This document shows positions 1 through 9,006 of a DNA stretch of 64,000 nt, piece by piece. The first letter of the stretch is position 1. Each line of letters opens with the position of its first letter. Source of the stretch: Domibacillus sp. PGB-M46 (GTDB taxonomy: Bacteria; Bacillota; Bacilli; Bacillales; Domibacillaceae); the NCBI RefSeq assembly GCF_022668875.1, contig NZ_JAKGCR010000014.1, positions 37,771-101,770 on the forward strand. The letters are read 5' to 3'. The notes beneath the pieces are model-generated. The model made no database searches, was not told the origin of the DNA, and worked only from the letters and a program-made list of their open reading frames with translations. A program made the position numbers and the translations under genes.

Positions 1-886
1 AATCCCCAACAGGCATCATGCTATACGGATTGGCATTGGTTCCACGAATGATGTTTGGAGAGATATGGTTTGGAATGCCATTTGTACGTCCGTAAGTTGT
101 CATGAAACTTGTAACCAATCCAGATTCTAATGGATACAGAAAGCTCTTCATTTGATATTCATTTATAGCTCGAGGACCGGCATAAAATTGGCCGGTAATT
201 CGGTACCACTGAGCCAAATAATTGGTAAAATGCTTTGTTCCCAATTGGCTTTTCAGCCAAAATCCTGTTTCATTATTATTTTCACCATATCCGGTAATTC
301 CTTTGGCCATGGAGTTGATTAACGTTCCTGTAAGAACTGGGTCTTCTGCATACCCTTCATCAAAACGGCCACTTAACGGATTGGTACGCAAATCGGCAAC
401 AACGGAGAACATTAACGTATTTGGATTATTCAGCTCTACCTCCCCTCTGCGTTCATTGCCAATCACTGTACCTACCCGGTTTAAAAGCGCTTTGTTCCAG
501 CTTTGACCCAGCCCTATTAAAGAAGGAAAATCAGTGCTACTTCCCATTACCCTGTCAACCCCACCTGCAGCTGTTGCAGGCAGAGTGTAGCCTTCTTTTA
601 TCTTTCTTGGAGCCGTTGCATGTTTTTGATCTGCGTAGTAAGCCAGATCCTCATTGCTCATTTCGGAAAGAATAAGGTTTACAAATTCATCAAGATGATC
701 AGCCTGTCCATCAAATATGGGCATATTGGTTACATCCCGCTTGAAAACAATGGTTCCTTCTTCCGCTTGTACTACTATTGCCTGAGGAATTGCGACAGGT
801 TCGGCCAAGGGCGCCAGGAGTCCAAAAACAAACAAACATGAAACAACTTTTCTTTTTTGATGTTTTTTACGTTGAGTTTTCTTCAT
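1..886 (-). CDS. Glycoside hydrolase family 3 protein, N-terminal part (runs off the window)
   Basis: The reading frame starts at an ATG (884-886) after an AAAGGAG ribosome binding site and stays open to the left edge, so about 295 residues are visible. A basic, hydrophobic N-terminus ending near VQAEE looks like a signal peptide, so the enzyme is probably secreted. The motifs SEMSNEDLAYYAD, AGGVDRVMG and FPSLIGLGQSWNKALLNRVG followed by IGNERRGE match the N-terminal TIM barrel of GH3 beta-glucosidases and xylosidases. The nucleophile Asp region lies outside the window, so activity cannot be judged. A perfect cre element upstream suggests carbon catabolite control. It follows the rhamnoside locus on the same strand and may remove a non-rhamnose sugar from the same glycoside. 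Family assignment is fairly sure; substrate is unknown. Confidence 0.85.
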   Translation of the reverse strand, partial: MKKTQRKKHQKRKVVSCLFVFGLLAPLAEPVAIPQAIVVQAEEGTIVFKRDVTNMPIFDGQADHLDEFVNLILSEMSNEDLAYYADQKHATAPRKIKEGYTLPATAAGGVDRVMGSSTDFPSLIGLGQSWNKALLNRVGTVIGNERRGEVELNNPNTLMFSVVADLRTNPLSGRFDEGYAEDPVLTGTLINSMAKGITGYGENNNETGFWLKSQLGTKHFTNYLAQWYRITGQFYAGPRAINEYQMKSFLYPLESGLVTSFMTTYGRTNGIPNHISPNIIRGTNANPYSMMPVGD

Positions 887-1040
887 TTTTTTCTCCTTTT
901 ATATTGATTTTAATAATGAAATGCTTGTGTTATTCTCCGTTCTTTATTACAGCTATAACTGCATTGAAGTAATCATAAGAGAATTCCAGCACCTCCTTTT
1001 TATCTTTAATGCAGATCCTTAAGTACGCTGATTAATTAAA

Positions 1041-1056
1041 TTGTAAACGCTTGCAA
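1041..1056. promoter_or_regulatory. cre element (CcpA site) upstream of the GH3 gene
   Basis: TTGTAAACGCTTGCAA fits the cre consensus WTGNAANCGNWWNCAW at every position. It lies about 155 bases upstream of the GH3 start. CcpA repression in the presence of preferred sugars is inferred from the consensus. Confidence 0.75.
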
Positions 1057-1130
1057 ATATTTATGTAATTGCGCTATTTATCAGATATGTGTCTGTTTTT
1101 TTCAGTTTTGTTCGGGTAACTTTTTCATGA

Positions 1131-1161
1131 AAAATGGATATTCCTTTCGAAATATCCATTT
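1131..1161 (-). terminator. Rho-independent terminator after the short response regulator
   Basis: Inverted repeat AAATGGATAT / ATATCCATTT, followed on the minus strand by a T run. It begins at the stop codon of the response regulator gene and separates it from the GH3 transcription unit. Confidence 0.75.
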
Positions 1162-2279
1162 CAACTGCCTAATGATTTTTTAAATTGTCCTGGAGAAACC
1201 CCAACATATTTTTTAAAAAGATGAGAGAAGTGCCGGTACGTGCAATAGCCTACTTTTTCCCCTACTTTCATTACCCTGTGCCCATCTTGAAGCATAAGCT
1301 TTGCTTTCTCCATTCTTAACTCCGTTAAATATTTTATATAGGTGGTCCCCATTTCTTCTTTAAATAAAAGGCTAAGATAATTGGGGTTTAGACCGACGAT
1401 ATCCGCCACCTCGTGAAGAGTAATATCCCTGTCGTAATGCTCAGCAATGTATGTGCAAGCTTTCTCGACAGCTGTATGTTTTCTGTTTAATGGCAAGTTG
1501 GGCATTAAGTCTATCAAACTGTTTAAGCGATTACGAATCCAGTTTACCATTTCACTCTTCGTCTTTATTTGACGGATTTCTATATGAGGAAAATCCCTTT
1601 TCATCGTAGATAAACGGTCCAATCCCCATGTATTTTCTACAACATCTGTGCCGCGATAAACGAGCTTCAATAATTCACCTTCCATTTCATCTCGGTCTAT
1701 TTCTTCCTTTTCAAACCAGCTTGTGTATTGATCAAGCACCTGATTAAGTTTTAATTTGTCTCTTCCTTGAATTGCTTGTATGATTGCATCCTCTTGAACA
1801 AACAGTGGTACAGCCGTATTTCTGGCAGCACTTTTATATTTTATAAAGTCTTTATGGTCAGCAATGTTTAATCCTTCTATACTCTGTACATCTGTTGCTT
1901 CACGACTGTTTATCCGTGTCTTTACTTTGCAAAGGGTGTCCTCTATCATGGCAATAGTCAAAGGCTTTTCTAAGAAATCGGTTACTCCCAGCTTCAACGC
2001 CTGTTTTACATAGTCAAATTCTCGATGCCCGCTAAAAACAACACACACCGTACTTGGAACTGTTTTCATTACTTCTTCAATTAGTTGTAAGCCTGTAATT
2101 CCAGGCATTTCAATATCTGTGAGAATGATATCTGGTTTCAAAGAATAGAAAAGAGAAAGTGCGCTTTTTCCGTCGTGAGCAGTTCCGACTAACTTGATGC
2201 CGTATTCCGACCAGTTAATGATGTGTTTCATTCCCTCTACTACAGCCAAGTTATCGTCAAATACAACAGCCTTTAACAT
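1161..2279 (-). CDS. AraC-type response regulator (YesN-like), short form, no partner kinase
   Basis: Cytoplasmic transcription regulator of 372 residues. The receiver domain (about 1-120) shows the acidic pair D8-D9, phospho-acceptor D55 in LTDIEMPG and K105 in LEKPLT. The last 100 residues form an AraC double HTH with the signature MEKAKLMLQDG...VGYCTYRHFSHLFKKYVGVSPGQF. It is a close paralogue of the 494-residue regulator at 10450-11934 but lacks most of the roughly 240-residue middle region. No histidine kinase is adjacent, so it either shares the kinase at 11938-13698 or answers another. It sits between the hydrolase genes and GH3 and probably controls one or both. Confidence 0.88.
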   Translation of the reverse strand: MLKAVVFDDNLAVVEGMKHIINWSEYGIKLVGTAHDGKSALSLFYSLKPDIILTDIEMPGITGLQLIEEVMKTVPSTVCVVFSGHREFDYVKQALKLGVTDFLEKPLTIAMIEDTLCKVKTRINSREATDVQSIEGLNIADHKDFIKYKSAARNTAVPLFVQEDAIIQAIQGRDKLKLNQVLDQYTSWFEKEEIDRDEMEGELLKLVYRGTDVVENTWGLDRLSTMKRDFPHIEIRQIKTKSEMVNWIRNRLNSLIDLMPNLPLNRKHTAVEKACTYIAEHYDRDITLHEVADIVGLNPNYLSLLFKEEMGTTYIKYLTELRMEKAKLMLQDGHRVMKVGEKVGYCTYRHFSHLFKKYVGVSPGQFKKSLGS

Positions 2280-2442
2280 TTTCTCATCCCCTCACTATGT
2301 AAAAGTTTGATAATCTTTTTTTATTTAAATGAACAAGAAATATTTTTTATTTTAAAAAAAGTTAGCTCTGCATTACCCTTCAAAGTCTCTGGTTTAGTGG
2401 GGGTTAGGCACTAATTTTTGTTCAAGCTCTTGTTGTGATGAA

Positions 2443-2475
2443 AACAGCCGCTTTCGTTTGAAGGCGGCTGTTTTT
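2443..2475 (-). terminator. Terminator after the short GH78-type hydrolase
   Basis: Stem AACAGCCGC / GCGGCTGTT with flanking A and T runs, immediately after the stop codon of the hydrolase gene on the minus strand. Confidence 0.8.
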
Positions 2476-2481
2476 CTGCTT

Positions 2482-4050
2482 TTAAAGGCTATATTTTCGA
2501 ATCAAATAGGTTGGTGTACAGCTCCACGCATGGCAGTAGCTGTTGATCAAATGGCTGCCATATGGCGAAAAGTTTTTATCATTAGGATCATACAGTTCCC
2601 AGAAAGTATCCGCTCCATCCTCCAGCATACCACCCCAATACACTTTCATTTGCTCAATGGCCTTTTCTCTTTCTCCTGAAAGCAGAAGGGCTTCCACATA
2701 ATGATGGTACATATAAGGGGTAGCCATCCCAACAGCTTCGTCGGCCGTTAACAGCCGGTTTAGTAATGCCTGGTTTTCTTCTTTTGGCAGAATATCCGCT
2801 AATACCATCCACACGTGGCTCGCCCATGAAACCTGCCGATCTGCCCCGCTGATGAAAAACTGCTGTTGTTCATCCCATAAAAACTGCTTGGCAGCTTCTA
2901 CTGCATCCCTCAGGCGTGATGCCAGCATAGGTTTTTCAGGTGTGTGTAATACGTCGGCCAGGTGAATCGCTTGTTTCAGAACATAAATTAAGACAGCTTG
3001 TGACGGTGCCTGCTTATTCAAGCCTTCCTGCCAGTCAATAAATGACCACCACTCTTCTGAGTCTATAACAACATGCCGTTCGTCTAACCGCTCAAGACCA
3101 AGTTCCACTTGCCGGAGAGCTGTCGGCCAAAGGTCAATTAACGTTGCCATGTCTTTCGTTGCTTCATAGTAATCATATAGGGTAGAGACAAAAAACAAGG
3201 AATAATCAAAGAGCAGTGTATCATCCGCGATTAGTTCAGGCTTCACGAAAACGTTCGCTGTTACCTGTCCTTTATCGTTTGGCACCCCGGCAAATAAATA
3301 CAAGCAGCGTTTCACCAGGTCATTGGTTTGGAATGTTTTATAGTTTGCCAGCGCCTGCAGGCGAAGGTCACCAAGCCAGAGGCGACGGTCCCGCTTCGGC
3401 CCGTCTTCAAAAACATCCTGCATGCAGTCGGCCAGTGTCTTGATGCTGATATCATCCATTTTTTGAAGAAGAGGATCTTGATGCCCAAGCGGCTCGACCT
3501 TTTCACAATGAGCCGATGTTACGGCTGAACATTCAATGTTTTCGAATACCACTTTGTATTTCGGCGACGTTTCAAGCACTTCTACTTTCACATAGCGAAA
3601 ACTGTAACGACGTGGCAGCTCCACTCGACCTGGCAGAACATCCACAAACAGCGTTTCTTCCTGAAGCCAGGAACTGGCGAGCCAGCCGTCATATGAATCA
3701 AAAGGCTCTGCCATTTCAACCGGCATTTCTCCGATAGTTAGTTTTAGTTTTAATGGTGCATCAGGAGGGCTGCCTGCCGGACGAATATCAAAAGCTAAAT
3801 AGCCAACCTGATGATCACCAAAATCCAGAATAAAAGCTTCTTTTTTTCCAAAAGCTTGTTCTTTTAAAGAAGAGTAGGGAGCCGTAAATGCCATACTCCA
3901 TCCATGAATCGCTTTTTCATCCTGCATCACTTCTACAAGGGAGATAGGATAAATGGTTTTCGTGTGCAGGGCCGGTTTTAGTTCTTCCGCTTTGTCAATA
4001 AACAATTCGTTTCGAACGATTACATGCTCTTTTATTTTTTGAATATTCAT
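2482..4050 (-). CDS. GH78-like six-hairpin glycosidase (putative alpha-L-rhamnosidase, short form)
   Basis: 522 residues with no signal peptide, so a cytoplasmic enzyme. A beta-rich N-terminal half (DFGDHQVGYLAFDIRP) is followed by an alpha/alpha six-hairpin domain. The motif DGPKRDRRLWLGDLR (about residues 217-231) corresponds to the GH78 acidic motif DCPQRDERMGWTGD found in the neighbour. Several GH78 residues differ (Leu-Trp-Leu for Met-Gly-Trp-Thr), so substrate range may differ from the long enzyme. It lies 130 bases downstream of the GH78 gene, each with its own ribosome binding site, and probably acts on imported rhamnosyl oligosaccharides. Activity on rhamnose is inferred. Confidence 0.75.
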   Translation of the reverse strand: MNIQKIKEHVIVRNELFIDKAEELKPALHTKTIYPISLVEVMQDEKAIHGWSMAFTAPYSSLKEQAFGKKEAFILDFGDHQVGYLAFDIRPAGSPPDAPLKLKLTIGEMPVEMAEPFDSYDGWLASSWLQEETLFVDVLPGRVELPRRYSFRYVKVEVLETSPKYKVVFENIECSAVTSAHCEKVEPLGHQDPLLQKMDDISIKTLADCMQDVFEDGPKRDRRLWLGDLRLQALANYKTFQTNDLVKRCLYLFAGVPNDKGQVTANVFVKPELIADDTLLFDYSLFFVSTLYDYYEATKDMATLIDLWPTALRQVELGLERLDERHVVIDSEEWWSFIDWQEGLNKQAPSQAVLIYVLKQAIHLADVLHTPEKPMLASRLRDAVEAAKQFLWDEQQQFFISGADRQVSWASHVWMVLADILPKEENQALLNRLLTADEAVGMATPYMYHHYVEALLLSGEREKAIEQMKVYWGGMLEDGADTFWELYDPNDKNFSPYGSHLINSYCHAWSCTPTYLIRKYSL

Positions 4051-4179
4051 AGAGCTACTCCCCTTTTTTCATCTTTTTTTGCATAGCGGGCATCAATTTC
4101 GGCCCGGATTTGCGGGTAAATCTTGTCTTAACTCACGACTGATGTTATGAGTTAATGCGTTGTTCATCAACTTTCCTTT

Positions 4180-7056
4180 TTAAACGCGGACAAGAACACG
4201 GCCTAATTGTTCATCAAGTGCTTTTATTTTTTCTTCCGTTACTAAATGCGAAACAAAAGGAGATTCCTGCATTTCTTTCACCGTTTTTTTCAAAACCTGC
4301 TTTAGTATCATCGGATTTTCGTTGATTTCCGGCAAAACACCCAGCAGTACTTCCTTTGTATCTTCATTTTCAAGCAAGTCCCGCACCGTATCGTTTGTAC
4401 TGTACATAAGCAGATAGGTTTTGGTTGGCCTATACGTGAAGACATAATGTCCGGCGCCAAGCGTGATGGCGACAGCTGTTCCCTCCTGCTTTCCTTCAGA
4501 AAGCGGCTGGCCGTTTAATTGCACGGTTTGCAGGTCTGCATCCGGCAGTATAATATTCGCTTTTGTATTAAATGGAATGGTAAAACCAAATGTCAAAGAG
4601 CCATCCTTTTCAATCTTCCATTCGCTTTTAATCAGGCCAGATGCTGACTGGAAGGATGCCTTTGCGTAAGACAGCCTGCCAAACGGCTGCGGCTTCAGTT
4701 CAAACCGTTTAAAGCCAGGCGAGTCTTCAATGGGTGTGATACCGCACATACAGCGGTACATCCACTCAGCGATCGAGCCGTATGCATAATGATTTAATGA
4801 GTTCATACCGGTGTCGCTGATGCTGCCGTCTGGAAGCACTGAATTCCACCGCTCCCAGATCGTTGTTGCACCCATTTTCACTGCATACAGCCAGCTCGGA
4901 TAGTCATCATTTAACAAGAGCTCATATGCATATTCATTGGCACCGCTTTCCGATAGAACCGGACAAAAATATGGTGTGCCAACAAATCCTGTTGTTAAAT
5001 GCATGTCATCGTCACGCAGCTGCAGCTTCAAGTCTTCAATCAAACGCTGGCGGTATGATGCTGGAACCAGATCCATATACAATGCAACAATCTTCGCCGT
5101 CTGAGTAGGAATGGCACACCGGCCATTGGCCGTAAAATATTCCTTTTGAATGGCTTCTTTAATTTCATCAACTAACGCTGTGTACTCATCTGCCAGCGCT
5201 GTGTACCCAAGTACCCGGGCTGCTTTTACGACCAGCTGGGCAGAGTAGCAATAATAAGCAGATGCAATATAATAGCTGTCGGTACCGCCTGTTAAAATAG
5301 ATGGATCTTTCACATCAAGTGACAGCCAGTCTCCAAAGTGAAAGCCTGCTTTCCAAAGACGGCTGCCGCCTGATTCATCATCCACACGCTTAATGTGATC
5401 CACCCAATCTTTCATTGTGTCAAACTGCTGGCGAAGCAGCTCCTTGTCACCATAATGCATGTAAAGGGTCCAAGGAATAACCGTTGCCGCGTCTCCCCAT
5501 GCAGCCGATCCGTTCATTGCAAACATATTTTGAGCGTCTTTCGGCTTAATTGTCGGCACAACGAATGGAACCGAGCCATTTAAGCGAACTTGCTCTTCAC
5601 GCAGGTCCCGCATGTATTTTTGGTAGAAAGCTGGTGAATACATGTTGTAGCAGGCTGTTGAAGCAAAAATTTGTGCATCTCCTGTCCACCCCATTCTCTC
5701 ATCACGCTGCGGACAGTCGGTCGGCACATCAAGAAAATTGCCTTTTTGACCCCACATCGCATTTAAGAATAAGCGGTTCACATCTGGATTTGATGTTTCA
5801 ATATGGCCTGTTTCTTCTAATTCACTGTAAAGAACGCAGCCAATAAAATCATCGATATTTACTTGATCAAAGCCCTTCACTTTCACATAACGGAAGCCAA
5901 AGTACGTGAAAAACGGCTGAACTTCCCGCTCGCTCCCATCCGATATATACGTATACTCTGCTTTCGCTGTCCGGAGGTTATCCCGGTAAAAATTCTCTTC
6001 CTGCAAAATTTCGCCGAACTGCAAGTGCAGCTTCGTTCCAGCTGGTGCATTGGTTTTAAAGCGAATCCATCCGGTCATATTTTGCCCCATATCCAGCACT
6101 GTTTCGCCGGCAGGCGTGTGGATGATCCCGATCGGCCTGATTTCTTCCATGATTTTCACCGGCGGGCTGAGGCGGGCCGCCAGCTTCTCTTTGTCGAGCT
6201 CTACTTTTTGAACACCGTGCCAGTCAACTTTTGCCCCCGCAGAAGCCCAGTTTTCCATTTCCTTATTTGCATCGTATATTTCTCCGTCATATACACCGCT
6301 GAATGTGACCGGTGATGGCGCAGACTGCCACGTTTCATCTGTTGTAATTCGCAGTTCTGAACCGTCAGCTAACGTCAGGACGATCTCGCCAATAAACGCC
6401 AGCTGATCGCCGTAAATATTTTCGTATCCTCCCTCAAAGCCAAAGCGCCCTTTATACATACCATTTCCAAGCATAACACCAATAACGTTTTTCCCAGGCC
6501 GCAGGGAATCCGTAATGTCATACGTCTGGTACTGCTGCCAAAAATCATATGCATGAAAGCCCGGCGCTAAATATTCATCGCCAACTTTTCTTCCGTTTGC
6601 GAATAATTCATAAAGCCCAAGCCCGCAAACATGAGCACGTGCTGAAACAAAGTCAACTGGAACATCAAATTCTTTCCGGAGCAGCGGGTGAATATCCTTA
6701 TCGAAGTCGGCGGCAATCCATTTTGCCTGCCAAGGCTCATTTATTTTCGCTGTTTCAAGAAAGGCCGGTTCACTCACAGCTTTGCCTCCCTGATCTCCCC
6801 ATACCGTCACGCGCCAAAAATATCGTGTACGCGGAGTTAACTGGAGTTCAGGACTAAACGATAAGCTGTTAATATCACTGCGTTTGCCGCTGTCAAAAAG
6901 AATATTCTGGAACGATTGGTCCTTTGCCACTTCTAGCCGCGCTTCTGTCTGGTACTGGTCCGTTTCCGACTCTACAATCCATGAGAAGCGAACATCTTTT
7001 AATTCAAACCCAATCGGATTTTCGATATGGTTTGTGCGAAGTTTTGAAATAATCAT
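4180..7056 (-). CDS. Alpha-L-rhamnosidase, GH78
   Basis: 958 residues, no signal peptide: intracellular hydrolysis of alpha-rhamnosyl linkages. The order of domains fits GH78: fibronectin-like N-terminus (about 1-105), rhamnose-binding beta domain (about 130-300), middle beta domain (about 305-410), six-hairpin catalytic domain (about 415-770) and a C-terminal beta sandwich (to about 860). Catalytic acids sit in DCPQRDERMGWTGD (residues 447-460), and another Glu in SIAEWMYR. After the C domain there is an extra helical tail of about 90 residues (TVRDLLENEDTKEVL...) like the small helical modules on some GH3-type enzymes. The start is supported by GGAGGGG just upstream. It lies behind the permease terminator, so it probably also has its own promoter. 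Confidence 0.92.
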   Translation of the reverse strand: MIISKLRTNHIENPIGFELKDVRFSWIVESETDQYQTEARLEVAKDQSFQNILFDSGKRSDINSLSFSPELQLTPRTRYFWRVTVWGDQGGKAVSEPAFLETAKINEPWQAKWIAADFDKDIHPLLRKEFDVPVDFVSARAHVCGLGLYELFANGRKVGDEYLAPGFHAYDFWQQYQTYDITDSLRPGKNVIGVMLGNGMYKGRFGFEGGYENIYGDQLAFIGEIVLTLADGSELRITTDETWQSAPSPVTFSGVYDGEIYDANKEMENWASAGAKVDWHGVQKVELDKEKLAARLSPPVKIMEEIRPIGIIHTPAGETVLDMGQNMTGWIRFKTNAPAGTKLHLQFGEILQEENFYRDNLRTAKAEYTYISDGSEREVQPFFTYFGFRYVKVKGFDQVNIDDFIGCVLYSELEETGHIETSNPDVNRLFLNAMWGQKGNFLDVPTDCPQRDERMGWTGDAQIFASTACYNMYSPAFYQKYMRDLREEQVRLNGSVPFVVPTIKPKDAQNMFAMNGSAAWGDAATVIPWTLYMHYGDKELLRQQFDTMKDWVDHIKRVDDESGGSRLWKAGFHFGDWLSLDVKDPSILTGGTDSYYIASAYYCYSAQLVVKAARVLGYTALADEYTALVDEIKEAIQKEYFTANGRCAIPTQTAKIVALYMDLVPASYRQRLIEDLKLQLRDDDMHLTTGFVGTPYFCPVLSESGANEYAYELLLNDDYPSWLYAVKMGATTIWERWNSVLPDGSISDTGMNSLNHYAYGSIAEWMYRCMCGITPIEDSPGFKRFELKPQPFGRLSYAKASFQSASGLIKSEWKIEKDGSLTFGFTIPFNTKANIILPDADLQTVQLNGQPLSEGKQEGTAVAITLGAGHYVFTYRPTKTYLLMYSTNDTVRDLLENEDTKEVLLGVLPEINENPMILKQVLKKTVKEMQESPFVSHLVTEEKIKALDEQLGRVLVRV

Positions 7057-7150
7057 AAGACCCCTCCATGTGCTTCATTTTATTAAAACGCTTTCTTTCG
7101 TAAGGAACAATGACACAATCTCATAAGAAAGTGCTCTTTTTACATATAAA

Positions 7151-7177
7151 AACACCTCTGTTTTAAACAGAGGTATT
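7151..7177 (-). terminator. Terminator after the sugar permease operon
   Basis: Stem ACCTCTGTTT / AAACAGAGGT followed by TTTTT on the minus strand, just after the stop codon of the downstream permease. It separates the transporter genes from the rhamnosidase genes. Confidence 0.85.
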
Positions 7178-7180
7178 CTT

Positions 7181-8074
7181 TTACTTTACCGATCCAGCCG
7201 TCATTCCAGCTACAATTTGTTTATTAAAGAAAATAAACAAGACAAGCGGTGGAAGCGAGATTAATAAGATATTCGTAAACAACAGGTTCCACTGTGTGCT
7301 GTACAAGCTTGTAAAGTTATAAAGTGTCAGCTGCAGTGTCGCATTATCCGCTCCCGGGAAGAAATACAGCGGATTTACAAAATCGTTATACACACCAACC
7401 GCTGTAAGAACGATTACCGTTGCCGAAACTGGCTTTAACAATGGGAAAATGATTGAAAAAAATAACTTGAATTTTCCACATCCATCAATTAAAGCAGCCT
7501 CATCGATTTGTTTAGGAATAGTAGCCATAAAACCCTTATATAAAAGAATGGTGAATGGCAGATGAAGCGCAACCTCAACCAAAATAATGCCCGGCAGGGT
7601 TTTAAACATGCCGATGCTTTCAAGGACCCAGATCGTCGGTACAATCGCTGGCGGAATAATTAACCCAGCCAAAATTAAAAAGTTATAGAATGGAGAGAGT
7701 TTACTGACTTTGCGGTGTAAAACAAAGCCAGCCATCGAACCAAACAAGATTAATAAAGCAATGGAGGCACCGGTAATGATCATGCTGTTCATAAAAGCCC
7801 GGATGATCATTCCGTTTTCCGCCAAAAAAACGGCCTGTATATTTTCAATTAATTGAAAAGAAGTCGGCCAGGACATATTCAGCAGGGACGATTCCTGTGT
7901 ATCCTTGGCTGCATTGACAAACACGAAATAAAGAGGCACACCAAACAAAATGATTGTCAAAAGGACAGCTACAATTTCCGCTAAAACTTTTTTGGCCTTT
8001 TTCCCTGCAAGCCGATTAGAATGCTTATGCAAAGTCGGCTGTACTGTTGAAGCTGAATTTGTCATTTTGCTCAT
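7181..8074 (-). CDS. Sugar ABC transporter permease, MalG/LplC type
   Basis: 297 residues with about six membrane helices and the EAA loop IDEAALIDGCGKFKLFFSIIFP, which docks the ATPase. This is the second permease of a CUT1-type carbohydrate importer. Its ATG overlaps the stop codon of the first permease (TAATG), indicating translational coupling. No ATPase gene is in the cluster; CUT1 importers of Bacillaceae commonly borrow a shared MsmX-type ATPase. Context with GH78 enzymes suggests a rhamnosyl oligosaccharide as substrate. Confidence 0.9.
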   Translation of the reverse strand: MSKMTNSASTVQPTLHKHSNRLAGKKAKKVLAEIVAVLLTIILFGVPLYFVFVNAAKDTQESSLLNMSWPTSFQLIENIQAVFLAENGMIIRAFMNSMIITGASIALLILFGSMAGFVLHRKVSKLSPFYNFLILAGLIIPPAIVPTIWVLESIGMFKTLPGIILVEVALHLPFTILLYKGFMATIPKQIDEAALIDGCGKFKLFFSIIFPLLKPVSATVIVLTAVGVYNDFVNPLYFFPGADNATLQLTLYNFTSLYSTQWNLLFTNILLISLPPLVLFIFFNKQIVAGMTAGSVK

Positions 8075-8940
8075 TATAAATCCACCTCTTTTCGATTTAA
8101 GTAAGCATAAAGCGGAAAAGCCAGCAGTGAAACAAGAATAAATAAAATTACATTTCCAGCAGTAGATAATCCATAAAACCCGGCCTGATACTGTTTGTAG
8201 ATAATAGAAGCAATCAAATCGGTCGAAAATCCTGGGCCGCCTTTAGTCATTGCCCAGACTAAATCAAATGAGCGCAGGCCGCCAATAAAGGCGAGAATAA
8301 TAACAGTATTCATAGCTGGTCTGCTGAGCGGTACGATAATATTCCAAAACTTGTTCCATGTGTTACCTCCGTCGATCATTAAAGCTTCATAATAGTCTTC
8401 TGGGATAGACATGATTCCGGCGATAAAAATGACGGTTGCCAGGCCGACACCTTTCCAGACATCCACCAGTGCAACAGAAAGAAGTGCAATTTGAATATCA
8501 CCCAGCCAATCAGGCCCAGCTATACCAATCGCAGCGAGGGCTGCATTAATCATTCCTTGTGAAGGGTGCATCAGCGTGGAAAAAGCAATGCCTACTGCAA
8601 CAGTGCTGAGTAGGGTTGGAAAAAATACCATAGAGCGGATAAAGCCAACTGTGCGGAGGCGCGAACTGAGGAAGACCCCTAACAGCAGTCCAAGAATAAC
8701 TTTAAGTGCACAGGTGACAACGGCATAAATGATCGTATTTTTAAAACCAATATTTAAGGATTCTTCAGACAAGAAGGTTTTAAAATTTTCGAGCCCAATA
8801 AACTTCCAGTCTGTTAAGGTCCACCAGGTCATACTGAAAAAGAAGGATAGAATCGTTGGTAGAAGGAAAAAGACGAAATAAACGATCCCTGCTGGCAGCA
8901 GAAATAAATTCGTATATGAGCGGTTCGTAAGAGTATTCAT
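8074..8940 (-). CDS. Sugar ABC transporter permease, MalF/LplB type
   Basis: 288 residues with six predicted membrane helices. The EAA motif reads YYEALMIDGGNTWNKFWNIIVP. It is the first permease of the CUT1 importer formed with the binding protein at 9007-10314 and the permease at 7181-8074. The binding protein gene precedes it by 66 bases that hold a hairpin, so it is probably translated at a lower level than the binding protein. Confidence 0.9.
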   Translation of the reverse strand: MNTLTNRSYTNLFLLPAGIVYFVFFLLPTILSFFFSMTWWTLTDWKFIGLENFKTFLSEESLNIGFKNTIIYAVVTCALKVILGLLLGVFLSSRLRTVGFIRSMVFFPTLLSTVAVGIAFSTLMHPSQGMINAALAAIGIAGPDWLGDIQIALLSVALVDVWKGVGLATVIFIAGIMSIPEDYYEALMIDGGNTWNKFWNIIVPLSRPAMNTVIILAFIGGLRSFDLVWAMTKGGPGFSTDLIASIIYKQYQAGFYGLSTAGNVILFILVSLLAFPLYAYLNRKEVDL

Positions 8941-8972
8941 CGATTTACCATCCTTTCGTTTAGTTTTGGAGA

Positions 8973-8998
8973 AGACTCTGCCTTATACGGCAGAGTCT
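8973..8998 (-). promoter_or_regulatory. Intercistronic hairpin between binding protein and permease genes
   Basis: Perfect 10-bp stem AGACTCTGCC / GGCAGAGTCT with a 6-base loop, placed between the two genes. There is only a weak T run on the minus strand. It fits partial termination or mRNA 3'-end protection that keeps binding protein in excess of permease. Confidence 0.6.
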
Positions 8999-9006
8999 CT
9001 TTTTTT

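Noticed and set aside
222..972. Several overlapping plus-strand frames at the left edge
   Set aside because: They are antisense to the partial GH3 gene, which explains the coding signal.
5863..6315. 150-codon open frame antisense to the GH78 gene
   Set aside because: It lies wholly within the rhamnosidase gene, has no ribosome binding site and its protein has no family features; it is a shadow of codon use.
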